A DNA stretch of 64,000 nucleotides. Origin: Cypionkella sp. GTDB taxonomy: Bacteria > Pseudomonadota > Alphaproteobacteria > Rhodobacterales > Rhodobacteraceae. Below are positions 37,989 to 46,245 of the stretch, piece after piece. Each line of letters begins with the position of its first letter. Position 1 is the stretch's first letter. A program made the translations under genes and the position numbers. The stretch spans positions 1 to 64,000 of the forward strand of contig NZ_JAUSBA010000033.1 in the NCBI RefSeq assembly GCF_030652235.1, written 5' to 3'. The notes beneath the pieces were generated by a model that made no database searches, was not told where the DNA came from, and worked only from the letters and a program-made list of their open reading frames with translations.

Positions 37989-37989
37989 G

Positions 37990-38739
37990 ATGAAGGGTTT
38001 ATCGGTTGTAATCATCGGCGGCGGCGCAGGCTTGGGCGCGCTGCTGGCCGAAATGGCGGTGGCCGAGGGGGCTTCCGCCTTGGGCATCATCGACCTGAAC
38101 GCCAGCGCCGCCGAAGCCGCCTTGGCCCCCGCCCGCGCCGCTGGCATCCCCCACGCCTTCGCTGCCTGCGACATCCGCACCTCCGATGCCGCCCACGCTG
38201 CCTTCGCCCAAGTCGCCGCCAGTTTGGGCCGTGTCGATACCCTGATCAACTCTGCCGCGATCTATCCGCGCAAACCGATCCTGGAAATCAGCGATGCCGA
38301 TTGGGATGCCTCAAACGCCATCAACGTCAAAGGCACCTATCACATGATGGTCGCCGCCATCCGCCAGATGAAGCGCCAAGACCAGATCGGCCATATCCGC
38401 GGCCGCATCGTCAACATCACCTCGGTCGATGCCTTCAAAGCCCACCCGCAAAACGCCCATTATGCGGCGACCAAAGCGGCGGTGGTGTCCTTGACCAAAA
38501 GCATGGCGCAAGAGGTTGCCCCCGATGGCATCCTCGTCAACTCCGTCGCTCCCGCAGGTATGGCCACCGAAAAAGCCCGCGAGTCGGGTTTCTTAGCCGA
38601 GCTTGCCAAAGCCAGTCCGCTGGGGCGTGGCGGAGAGCCACGCGAAATGGCTGAATGGGTGCTGATGGCAGGCGGTCCGCGCAACACCTATATGACCGGC
38701 GAGAACATCATCGTCTCGGGCGGCTATATCTACGCTTGA
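37990..38739 (+). CDS. Short-chain dehydrogenase/reductase
   Basis: Second SDR of the run, 249 aa, starting MKGLSVVIIGGGAGLG one base after the previous stop. The cofactor loop GGGAGLGALLAE, SAA in place of NNAG (LINSAAIYP) and the catalytic HYAATKAAVVS are visible. The C-terminus GENIIVSGGYIYA is normal. Its stop lies only 5 bases from the stop of the convergent ProC-like gene, so the two operons meet tail to tail with no room for a private terminator. Confidence 0.85.
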   Translation: MKGLSVVIIGGGAGLGALLAEMAVAEGASALGIIDLNASAAEAALAPARAAGIPHAFAACDIRTSDAAHAAFAQVAASLGRVDTLINSAAIYPRKPILEISDADWDASNAINVKGTYHMMVAAIRQMKRQDQIGHIRGRIVNITSVDAFKAHPQNAHYAATKAAVVSLTKSMAQEVAPDGILVNSVAPAGMATEKARESGFLAELAKASPLGRGGEPREMAEWVLMAGGPRNTYMTGENIIVSGGYIYA

Positions 38740-38744
38740 AGGAT

Positions 38745-39509
38745 TTACGCCCAACCCTGCACGCGGTTGAAGGCTGCCGTCAAAGCGGCCTCCATCGCCG
38801 CCCCGCCGCCACCTTGCACGAAGCGTTGAAAAATCATTTCGTTTAACCCGCCCTTGGTTGAATGATCTTCCCGCAACTGCGCCAACGCGGCGGGCTTTTC
38901 GCGCAACACATCGCCCAAACTGCCAAACAATCCGCGCAAATACCGCGCCGCATCCGCCTCGGAAAGCCCCTGCGCCACCATCCAGGCGCAGGCCTTCTCC
39001 AGCAAACCAAAATAGCTGCCCATCAAGGCACTTCCCGCCGCATAGGCATCATAGGCCGCTAGGTCATGTACCGGCAAAGCCGTGCCCAAAGCCGCGAAAA
39101 TCTGCATCGCGGCGGGCTGTGGCGGGAACACCGGGGTCACCCCCTGATGCCGTTCCACAAACGGCAAAGGGATCGCGCGGCAGATATCCTGCGCCCCGGT
39201 CCAATCGGCCAAGGTCGCGATATGCAGCCCCGCGATCAGGCTGACCACCGGGCGCGTGGGCGGGATAGCCAAAGGCCGGATCACCGCCTCGGCCACCTGC
39301 GGACGCACGGCAAGGATCAGCAAATCGCACGCATCGACCACCGCCTGATTGCTTGCGGCCACCGTCACCCGCGGCAACAAAGCCAGTTCCGCCGCCACCG
39401 CCTCATTGCGCGAAGACAGCACAATCGGCCACTCCGCCAGCGCCGAGGCCTTCAGCCCCCGCACCATATGCGCAGTGATCGTGCCGGTGCCAATAAACCC
39501 TAACCGCAT
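38745..39509 (-). CDS. Pyrroline-5-carboxylate reductase-family protein
   Basis: NAD(P)H-dependent reductase of the ProC family, 254 aa, start MRLGFIGTGTITAHMV (GGGGGA immediately upstream). It has the Rossmann motif GFIGTGTIT and the ProC dimer region TKGGLNEMIFQRF in place of the usual TPGG-T. The surrounding hydroxyproline-type genes suggest it reduces a pyrroline carboxylate other than P5C, or works in the reverse direction. Divergence from housekeeping ProC at the C-terminal motif supports a specialised role. Last gene of a six-gene minus-strand cluster. Confidence 0.8.
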   Translation of the reverse strand: MRLGFIGTGTITAHMVRGLKASALAEWPIVLSSRNEAVAAELALLPRVTVAASNQAVVDACDLLILAVRPQVAEAVIRPLAIPPTRPVVSLIAGLHIATLADWTGAQDICRAIPLPFVERHQGVTPVFPPQPAAMQIFAALGTALPVHDLAAYDAYAAGSALMGSYFGLLEKACAWMVAQGLSEADAARYLRGLFGSLGDVLREKPAALAQLREDHSTKGGLNEMIFQRFVQGGGGAAMEAALTAAFNRVQGWA

Positions 39510-39525
39510 CATTCCCCCGTAAGCC

Positions 39526-40278
39526 CTAAGCGACCGCCTGCGCCCCGGTGATTTCCACCAAAGACCCGCACATGAACGCCGCCTCATCCGAGGCCAGAAA
39601 CGCCACCAAGGCCGCGACTTCCTCTGGCCGTCCAATCCGGCCATAAGGCACCATCCGGTCCAGATCGGCAATCGTGCGACCCGCGCGTTTCACCCCCGCC
39701 TCCAGCATCGGCGTGTGAATTTCACCGGGGCAGACCGCATTGACGCGTACTTTCTGCGCTGCATAGTCCCGCGCAAGGTTCTGGGTGAAACTTGCCACCG
39801 CCGCTTTGGTGACGTTATAGGCGATGTGGTTTGGCGCGGGGTGCAAACCCCATTGTGAAGCGGTGTTCACAATCGCCCCACCCCCTGCCGCGATCATATG
39901 CGGCAAGGCGGCTTGGCACAGATGAAACATCGCGTCGATGTTGATGGCAAAGGAAATATTCCAATCCTCCGCCGTCAGCGACAGCAGGTTGCCGCGTCGA
40001 TTTACCCCGGCATTGTTGCACAACACATCAATCCGCGCCTCAACCGCCATCACATCGGCAATCACTGCGCGACACCCCTCAACCGTGCCAATATCCGCCG
40101 CAAAGCTGCGCGCGCGACCGCCAGCGCCCCGGATGTCAGCAGCGGTTTTCTCGGCCCCTTCGGCATTCACATCCGTCACCACCACCAACGCCCGTTCAGA
40201 CGCAAACCGCTGGCAAATCGCCGAGCCAATGCCGCCGGCCGCCCCCGTCACCACCACCACTTTGTCTTGAAACCGCAT
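39526..40278 (-). CDS. Short-chain dehydrogenase/reductase
   Basis: Classical SDR of 250 aa: cofactor loop VVVTGAAGGIGSAI, NNAG, and catalytic Ser/Tyr/Lys in NTASQWG and AYNVTKAAV. An acidic residue after the second strand (VVVTDVN) points to NAD preference. In the hydroxyproline-type cluster it could oxidise a ring or open-chain hydroxyl group. It lies 16 bases upstream of the ProC-like gene. Confidence 0.85.
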   Translation of the reverse strand: MRFQDKVVVVTGAAGGIGSAICQRFASERALVVVTDVNAEGAEKTAADIRGAGGRARSFAADIGTVEGCRAVIADVMAVEARIDVLCNNAGVNRRGNLLSLTAEDWNISFAINIDAMFHLCQAALPHMIAAGGGAIVNTASQWGLHPAPNHIAYNVTKAAVASFTQNLARDYAAQKVRVNAVCPGEIHTPMLEAGVKRAGRTIADLDRMVPYGRIGRPEEVAALVAFLASDEAAFMCGSLVEITGAQAVA

Positions 40279-40287
40279 CCCGTCCCC

Positions 40288-41055
40288 CTAGCGCAAATAA
40301 CTGCCGCCGTTCACATCCAGCACCGCCCCGTTCAATGACGCCTGCGACGGCCGCAGCACAAAAGCCACCAACGCGCCAATCTCCGCCGCCTCTGCCATCG
40401 CGCCAATCGGGATGCCGCTTAAAGCCGCCGCCTCGCCATGCTGGGCGATAAACGCTTCCGCCATATCCGTTCGCACCCAGCCCGGCGCAATCGCCACCGC
40501 CGTGATCGCCTCGGCCCCATAACTTTGCGCCACCGATTTCGTCAGGTTGATCAGCGCGGCTTTGCTCGCCCCATAAGCCATCGCGTTAGCGGCATAGCCG
40601 CGCTGCCCGGCCCGGCTGGCCATATTCACAATGCGCCCGCTGCCCTGCGCCCGAAAGTGCGGGATCGCCGCTTTTGTCAGATCAACGGCAGCAAAGAAAT
40701 TCACCCGAAACTCGCGCTCCCACACCGCCTGCCAGTGATCCAACGGCGCATCGACCGCCACTTCAGACCGGATGCCAGCATTGTTCACCAAGCCATGCAA
40801 CCGCCCCGCCAAAGCCTGCGCCTGATCCCAAAGCGCGGTTGCCGCTTCCGGCTCCGCCAAATCTGCCCCCACGCACCAACCCGCGCCGCCGATCTGCGCC
40901 AGCAGTGCCTTGGCGGCGGCATGATTGCGCCCGTAGTGGATCACCACCCGCGCCCCCTCCGCGACCAAGGCCGCGCAAATCGCCTGCCCAATCGCCCCGG
41001 TCGCGCCCGTCACCAGCACATTGCGCCCCGCCAGACTCTGCCCCGCCAACGTCAT
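40288..41055 (-). CDS. Short-chain dehydrogenase/reductase (FabG-like)
   Basis: SDR of 255 aa starting MTLAGQSLAGRNVLVT; the ATG overlaps the stop of the racemase-family gene, and an upstream ATG lies inside that gene. It has GATGAIGQAI, NNAGIRSE, NMASRAG and the catalytic YGASKAAL. It differs from the neighbouring SDR in the cofactor region (HYGRNHAA), suggesting NADP. Two unlike SDRs side by side imply two oxidation/reduction steps in the pathway. Confidence 0.85.
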   Translation of the reverse strand: MTLAGQSLAGRNVLVTGATGAIGQAICAALVAEGARVVIHYGRNHAAAKALLAQIGGAGWCVGADLAEPEAATALWDQAQALAGRLHGLVNNAGIRSEVAVDAPLDHWQAVWEREFRVNFFAAVDLTKAAIPHFRAQGSGRIVNMASRAGQRGYAANAMAYGASKAALINLTKSVAQSYGAEAITAVAIAPGWVRTDMAEAFIAQHGEAAALSGIPIGAMAEAAEIGALVAFVLRPSQASLNGAVLDVNGGSYLR

Positions 41056-42083
41056 AGCGCCCCCACTTGCGAGCCCCAAGTATCCGACAGCGCGAAACCG
41101 CGCGCAAAAGGATCATCCGCACTCATCCGCAACTGCTCGCGTCCATAAACCCAGCCCTGCCCGGTGATGCGCGGCAGCACGGCGCGACGGTTGCCCACCA
41201 CCGCCTCACCAATCGCTTCCGCCGTAAACGTCCCGCCGATGATCGAGCGGGAGACCCGCACATCGCCCACTACCACCTCACTGCGCGCGAACATCACCGC
41301 CAAATTCGCCGAAGACCCGGTGCCACAAGGCGAGCGATCCACCCGCCCCGGTTTCAAAGTGGTGCAGGTGCGGATCGTCCCATCAGCTTCCTTCGAACGA
41401 AACATCACATAGGCCACATCATCCAAGCCCGGAATATCCGGGTGGCTGACCGCAATCTGGCCCTGCAAATCCGCCTTGATCGCAATCCCCGCCTCGGCCA
41501 GCGCGCGGGCATTGTCCGGCACAATCGCAAGCCCAACCTGATCGGCGTCAACCAACGCATAAAACACCCCGCCAAAGGCGATATCGGCGCGGATCACGCC
41601 GAAATCGGTGGTCTTCACCTCGGCATCCAAGGCCAGCACAAAGGCCGGAACATTGTCCAAACTCACCGACACACAGCGCCCATTCTCACACCGCGCTCGC
41701 GCCACGATCAGCCCCGCCGCCGTATCCAGCCGCACCACCGTCTCGGGCTCCACCATCGCCACCCGCCCGCTTTCCAGCAAAGCCGTCACCACGCAAATGC
41801 AGTTGCTGCCTGACATCGGATGCGCCCGGTCCGGTTGCAGCACGATGAACGCCGCATCGGCATCCGGGCGCGTTGGCGGCAGCAGCAGATTGGTGCTCAT
41901 CGCGACGCCCGCGCGCGGCTCGAACGTCACAAAGCGACGCAAACTATCATCTACCGTGTTGATATAGTTCATCTTATCTAAGATCGTCGCCCCCGGAATC
42001 TCAGGCGCGCCGCCGACGATCACCTTGCCGATTTCACCCTGCGCATGGACCAGCAGCAGATCAAGCGTGTGTTCAAACTGCAT
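41052..42083 (-). CDS. Proline racemase/hydroxyproline epimerase family, Ser-Cys type
   Basis: 343-aa member of the proline racemase superfamily, which inverts or dehydrates proline and hydroxyproline at C2. Start MQFEHTLDLLL. The usual first catalytic Cys in M-C-G-H is Ser here (residues 90-94 read MSGSN), while the second is kept in RSPCGTGSSANL. Ser/Cys members are known; some act on hydroxyproline. With the FAD enzyme and DapA-like deaminase next to it, trans-4-hydroxy-L-proline to cis-4-hydroxy-D-proline epimerisation is the best guess. Overlaps the SDR start by 4 bases. Confidence 0.82.
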   Translation of the reverse strand: MQFEHTLDLLLVHAQGEIGKVIVGGAPEIPGATILDKMNYINTVDDSLRRFVTFEPRAGVAMSTNLLLPPTRPDADAAFIVLQPDRAHPMSGSNCICVVTALLESGRVAMVEPETVVRLDTAAGLIVARARCENGRCVSVSLDNVPAFVLALDAEVKTTDFGVIRADIAFGGVFYALVDADQVGLAIVPDNARALAEAGIAIKADLQGQIAVSHPDIPGLDDVAYVMFRSKEADGTIRTCTTLKPGRVDRSPCGTGSSANLAVMFARSEVVVGDVRVSRSIIGGTFTAEAIGEAVVGNRRAVLPRITGQGWVYGREQLRMSADDPFARGFALSDTWGSQVGAL

Positions 42084-42093
42084 GTTCAGCCTT

Positions 42094-43326
42094 TCAAAAG
42101 CGGTTAATGCGATAGGGGTGCAGGTCAATCTCTGGCCGCCCCCCAGTGATCAGATCGCCCATCAGCCGCGCCGTGGTCGCGGCATAAGTCAGCCCCAGAT
42201 GGCCATGCCCCACCGCGTAAAACACACCGCGCACCTTGGCCGAGACGGATATAATCGGCACCGTATCGGGCAGGGCAGGGCGATGCCCCATCCACTCGGT
42301 AAACTCCGCGCAGGCCAGTCCCGGCAGCGCCGTTTGCGCCCGTCGCACCGTCACTTTCGCGCGTCTGTAATCCGGCGGCGCATCCAAGCCCGCCATTTCC
42401 ACCGTGCCGCCCACCCGAATACCGCCCGCCGTCGGCGTCACCATGAACGCCCGCGCAGGCCAGATGATCGAGTGCTGCATCGTGATGCCCGGCGCCATGA
42501 TCTGCGTGTGATAGCCGCGCTCGGTTTCCAGCGGGATAGGCTCGTCCAGCAACTTCGATAGCCTGCTCGAGAACGCCCCCGCACAGATCACCACCTCATC
42601 CGCCGCAATCTCGCGCCCATCCGCCAGCTTGACCGCTGTAATCTGGTCACTGCGCGCAAACCCCACCACGTCGCCCCGCTCATTGTGCCCGCCCAAAGCG
42701 ACAAATCGCTCCGCCAAGGCCAGCACCAGCTTATACGGATCTTTCATCGAGCGGTTGTCGGGAAACCGCACCGCCATGCCGATCTTGTCCGACAAAGCAG
42801 GCTCCAACGCCCGCGCGGCAGCACCGTCGATCACCTCGTGCGCAAAGCCAAATCGTTCAAGAATTTCGATATGTTCGCGGTCGGCTTTGAACTCTGCCGC
42901 ATCGGTGTACAGCGACAAACACCCCTGTTCGCTGATCTGATCCTCAAGCTCGGTCTCGCGCAGCAAATCCAGCGTATCCGCCAGCGCCCGCCCACACAAA
43001 GCTGCCCCCTGCGCCTCTAACGCCCGCAACTTGGCAGGCCGAGACGCCGCAATGAACCGCAAGAACCACGGCACCAAGCGGGGCATATAGCTGGGCCGCA
43101 CCCGCACCGGGCCTTCCGGGTCCAGCATCCACCCCGGTATTTGCCGCCAGACCGAGGGGCGCGAGGCGGGCATAAACTCGGTCACCGCAATCGAGGCCAT
43201 ATTGCCAAAAGACGCGCCCTTGCCCGGCGCGTCGCGGTCCAGCAAAACCACCGACCGACCGCGCTTTTGCAGATCATACGCAATCGCGGTGCCGATGATG
43301 CCTGCGCCAATGACAACCGTGACCAT
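42094..43326 (-). CDS. FAD-dependent D-amino acid dehydrogenase
   Basis: 410-aa DadA-like flavoprotein. The N-terminal VVIGAGIIGTAIAYDLQKRG binds FAD; further hallmarks are GASFGNMASIAV and the C-terminal AVGHGHLGLTYAATTARLMGDLI. It probably oxidises cis-4-hydroxy-D-proline to the pyrroline-4-hydroxy-2-carboxylate, passing electrons to the respiratory chain. Its position between the epimerase-like gene (10 bases after) and the DapA-like deaminase (3 bases before) fits that order of steps. Confidence 0.87.
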   Translation of the reverse strand: MVTVVIGAGIIGTAIAYDLQKRGRSVVLLDRDAPGKGASFGNMASIAVTEFMPASRPSVWRQIPGWMLDPEGPVRVRPSYMPRLVPWFLRFIAASRPAKLRALEAQGAALCGRALADTLDLLRETELEDQISEQGCLSLYTDAAEFKADREHIEILERFGFAHEVIDGAAARALEPALSDKIGMAVRFPDNRSMKDPYKLVLALAERFVALGGHNERGDVVGFARSDQITAVKLADGREIAADEVVICAGAFSSRLSKLLDEPIPLETERGYHTQIMAPGITMQHSIIWPARAFMVTPTAGGIRVGGTVEMAGLDAPPDYRRAKVTVRRAQTALPGLACAEFTEWMGHRPALPDTVPIISVSAKVRGVFYAVGHGHLGLTYAATTARLMGDLITGGRPEIDLHPYRINRF

Positions 43327-43329
43327 GGC

Positions 43330-44214
43330 CTATTTCCAGTTGATAATCGGCTGCATCGCGGCCGCGAAATCCGCCTTTTCTTCGGGCGTCAGCGGGCCAA
43401 GCGGCATCCGACATTCCCCAACCGGAACCCCCTGCAATGCGCAGCCGTATTTCAGCTTCTGCACAAACTTACCCGACTCAAGAATGTTCATCGCGGTATA
43501 CAGCGTCGCCATCTGGGCCTTGGCCTTGATCAAATCGCCCGAGCGATAAGTGCGGTCCAGATCACACACCGCCTGCGCCATGCAATTCGCAGGCCCGCAA
43601 ATCCATGAATCCGCGCCCCAGAACATGAAATCCAACGCAATATCGTCCGACCCTGACACCAGCTGAATCCGCCCCTCATACCGCGTCGCAATGCCAATCG
43701 CGCGCTGCAACGAGCCCGAGCTTTCCTTGATCCCGATCACCCGCGGATGGTCGGCCAAAGCGTCCAAAACCTCCCAGCCCAACTCCACCCCATCCTTGTC
43801 GGGATAAGAATACAGCACGATATTCACATCCACCGCATCCAAAACGGCATTGAAATGCTTGATCAACTCGGCCTGCGTCGGCTTGGTGTAAAACGGCGTC
43901 GCCAGCAAAACTGTGTCATAGCCCAATGCTTTGGCGCGCTTGGTGTTGGCGATCACCCCCGCAGTATGCGGTGCATTGGTGCCTGCAATCAACGTCTCTT
44001 CTGGCCGCGCAAACGCCTTCACAAACGCCAGCACCTCCTCACGTTCCGCATCCGACATCAGGTTATATTCGCCCGACGACCCGCACGGCACCCAACCCGT
44101 CACCCCCGCCGCGCGCAACCCCTCAAGATGGGTTTTGAACGCGACAAAGTCGATCTGCCCCACCGCATCAAACGGCGTGACCAAGGCGGGCATGACGCCA
44201 GAAAGTTTCAGCAT
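43330..44214 (-). CDS. DapA-family deaminase/lyase, probable pyrroline-4-hydroxy-2-carboxylate deaminase
   Basis: 294-aa DHDPS-family class I enzyme, start MLKLSGVMPALVTPF with AAGGAT upstream. The Schiff-base lysine is in VIGIKESSG and the Tyr in IVLYSYPDKDG; the loop is PCGSSGEYNLM. In hydroxyproline degradation this family deaminates pyrroline-4-hydroxy-2-carboxylate to 2-oxoglutarate semialdehyde. No semialdehyde dehydrogenase gene is adjacent, so that step must be elsewhere or differ. First gene of the cluster, divergent from the GntR gene. Confidence 0.82.
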   Translation of the reverse strand: MLKLSGVMPALVTPFDAVGQIDFVAFKTHLEGLRAAGVTGWVPCGSSGEYNLMSDAEREEVLAFVKAFARPEETLIAGTNAPHTAGVIANTKRAKALGYDTVLLATPFYTKPTQAELIKHFNAVLDAVDVNIVLYSYPDKDGVELGWEVLDALADHPRVIGIKESSGSLQRAIGIATRYEGRIQLVSGSDDIALDFMFWGADSWICGPANCMAQAVCDLDRTYRSGDLIKAKAQMATLYTAMNILESGKFVQKLKYGCALQGVPVGECRMPLGPLTPEEKADFAAAMQPIINWK

Positions 44215-44283
44215 AAGACATCCTTTGCAAACGAATCGAGACCGCAATCGATGCGCGGCGCTGGCCCAATTCATGGCGACAGC

Positions 44284-44322
44284 GTGCCGACACGTCAAAT
44301 CAAAAATAATCTGTGTCGACAC
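44284..44322. promoter_or_regulatory. Paired operator candidate between the cluster and its GntR gene
   Basis: The 156-base divergent region contains GTGCCGACAC (44284-44293) and the perfect palindrome GTGTCGACAC (44313-44322), 29 bases apart centre to centre. The repetition and the position suit binding by the GntR protein controlling both directions. Confidence 0.5.
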
Positions 44323-44370
44323 CAAGCCCCTGAAACGCTATCGCTCAACAAACCACCGAAGGCTGCCCCA

Positions 44371-45084
44371 ATGGATGAAATCGAGATCAAACGCGCCAAG
44401 GGCACCGGCGCGAAATTCGCCTATGAGACGATCCGCGATGAAATCCTGTCGCTGGCGCTGCGGCCCGGTGCGCTGCTGGATGAAACCTCGCTGGCCGAAC
44501 GCTTTGCCATGTCACGCTCGCCGGTGCGCGAAGCCCTGATCCGGCTGGCGGGCGAAGATCTGGTGGTGATGCTGGCCAACCGCTCCACCATCGTCGCGCC
44601 GATTGATGTGACCAGCTTTCCGAAATACATCGAAGCGCTGGACATTGCGCAACGGATGAACACGCGTTTGGCGGCTGAATTGCGCACCGACGCCGATCTG
44701 CAAGCCATCGCCCAGCGGCAAAAGGAATTTGTCGCAGCGGTGAAGACGGGCGATCATCTGGCCATGTCCGAGGGCAATAAACTGTTCCACATGGCCGTGG
44801 CCGAGGCAGGCAAAAACCCCTATCTGACCGCCTTTTACGAACGCCTGCTCGACCAAGGTCGCCGCATGTTACATCTGCATTTTCAATACATTGAGCGCAC
44901 TCATGACGGCTATCTGTTGACCGACGAGCATGTCGAAATGCTGGAAGCCATCCGCGCCCGTGACATCAACCGCGCCGATGCCTTGGCCGCAGCCCACACC
45001 CGGCAATACCGCGACAACTTCCTGACCTTCATGCGGGAAAACTACTCGGCCGCAATGCCGCTGGGCGCGCCCAACGCGGCTTGA
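44371..45084 (+). CDS. GntR-family regulator (FadR subfamily, FCD domain)
   Basis: 237-aa regulator, start MDEIEIKRAKG with GAAGG upstream; a longer frame extends into the divergent lyase gene and is rejected. Winged helix LAERFAMSRSPVREALIRLAGEDLV, then a helical FCD domain with HMAVAEAGKNPYLTAFYERLLDQGRR. Divergent from the six-gene hydroxyproline-type cluster, and paralogous to the GntR at 15894, which also sits beside a DapA-like lyase. Probable ligand: a substrate or intermediate of that cluster. Confidence 0.9.
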   Translation: MDEIEIKRAKGTGAKFAYETIRDEILSLALRPGALLDETSLAERFAMSRSPVREALIRLAGEDLVVMLANRSTIVAPIDVTSFPKYIEALDIAQRMNTRLAAELRTDADLQAIAQRQKEFVAAVKTGDHLAMSEGNKLFHMAVAEAGKNPYLTAFYERLLDQGRRMLHLHFQYIERTHDGYLLTDEHVEMLEAIRARDINRADALAAAHTRQYRDNFLTFMRENYSAAMPLGAPNAA

Positions 45085-45147
45085 CGCCAGCGCCGTCCTG
45101 GTGTCGCATCCCCGCAAGGCCGGATTGGCCATAGCAAAGGACCGCAG

Positions 45148-46140
45148 ATGACGTTCAAAGCACTGGTTATCGAAAAAGACGCCGCAGGCGCGACCCATGC
45201 CGCCGTGAAAGACCTGACTTTGGCCGACCTGCCGCGCAGCGAGGTTCTGGTGGCTGTCGAGTATTCCACGGTGAACTACAAAGACGGCCTGTGCATGGAT
45301 GCAGGCGGTGGCATGGTGCGCAGTTACCCACATGTACCGGGGATTGATTTTGCAGGCACGGTCGAGGTGTCGGAAGATCCCCGCTACAAACCCGGCGATA
45401 AAGTGGTGCTGACCGGCTGGCGGGTGGGCGAATCCCATTGGGGCGGCTACGCCCAAAAAGCCCGCGTCAAAGCCGATTGGCTGGTGCCCTTGCCGCAGGG
45501 CCTGACCACGCGGGCGGCAATGGCTGTCGGCACGGCGGGCCTGACCGCGATGCTGGCGGTGATGGCTTTGGAAACCCACGGGCTTAAACCGGGGCAGGGG
45601 CCCGTGCTGGTGACGGGCGCGGCGGGCGGTGTCGGCTCGGTCGCCGTCACCATCCTTGCGCATCTGGGATATGAGGTGGCCGCCGTGACCGGGCGGCCCG
45701 AAACGGAAGCCTATCTGCGGGCCTTGGGTGCTGCCCAAATCATCCCACGCGATCAAATCAATGAGGTCGTCAAGCGCCCGTTGGAAACTGAAATCTGGTC
45801 CGGTTGCATTGATGCCGTCGGCGGTGCGATGCTTGCCCGTGTGCTGGGCCAGTTGAAATACGGCGCGTCGATTGCGGCGGTGGGTTTGGCGGGCGGATCG
45901 CAACTGCCTGCCAGCGTGATCCCGTTCCTTTTGCGCGGCGTCAATCTACTGGGCATTGATTCCGTGCTGCAACCCTACGCCAACCGCCAAACTGCTTGGG
46001 CACGCATCGCCACCGATCTGCCGCTGGATAAGCTTGATGCGATGGTGACGATGGCGACCCTCGCCGATCTGCCGCGCCTTGGCGTCGAAATTCTGGCAGG
46101 CCAGATCAAGGGCCGCTGCGTGATTGATGTGAATGCCTAA
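45148..46140 (+). CDS. acuI: Acrylyl-CoA reductase (NADPH), quinone oxidoreductase family
   Basis: 330-aa zinc-free medium-chain reductase, start MTFKALVIEK with AAAGGA upstream. Motifs: STVNYKDGL, HVPGIDFAGTV, the cofactor loop VTGAAGGVGSVAVTIL, and GRCVIDVNA at the end. These match AcuI/YhdH, which reduces acrylyl-CoA to propionyl-CoA; in Rhodobacterales it serves DMSP breakdown and the acrylate detoxification step (established). No dmdA or acuN/K genes are visible nearby, so general acrylyl-CoA detoxification is the safe call. Confidence 0.9.
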   Translation: MTFKALVIEKDAAGATHAAVKDLTLADLPRSEVLVAVEYSTVNYKDGLCMDAGGGMVRSYPHVPGIDFAGTVEVSEDPRYKPGDKVVLTGWRVGESHWGGYAQKARVKADWLVPLPQGLTTRAAMAVGTAGLTAMLAVMALETHGLKPGQGPVLVTGAAGGVGSVAVTILAHLGYEVAAVTGRPETEAYLRALGAAQIIPRDQINEVVKRPLETEIWSGCIDAVGGAMLARVLGQLKYGASIAAVGLAGGSQLPASVIPFLLRGVNLLGIDSVLQPYANRQTAWARIATDLPLDKLDAMVTMATLADLPRLGVEILAGQIKGRCVIDVNA

Positions 46141-46146
46141 AGCCGA

Positions 46147-46189
46147 TTTCGCCGGATTTTCTACCATATATAGTAGAAAATCGGCGAAA
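46147..46189. terminator. Long AT-rich hairpin between convergent acuI and hutC
   Basis: A 17-bp stem with one bulged G (TTTCGCC/GGCGAAA outer, GATTTTCTAC/GTAGAAAATC inner) and the loop CATATATA begins 7 bases after the acuI stop. T-rich on one arm and A-rich on the other, it can fold in both transcripts and probably ends both convergent units. Confidence 0.65.
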
Positions 46190-46245
46190 ACCTTGCGCTA
46201 CATACAAGTCTTTCCCAGCTGGGAATACATTGCACCAATGCCGCC

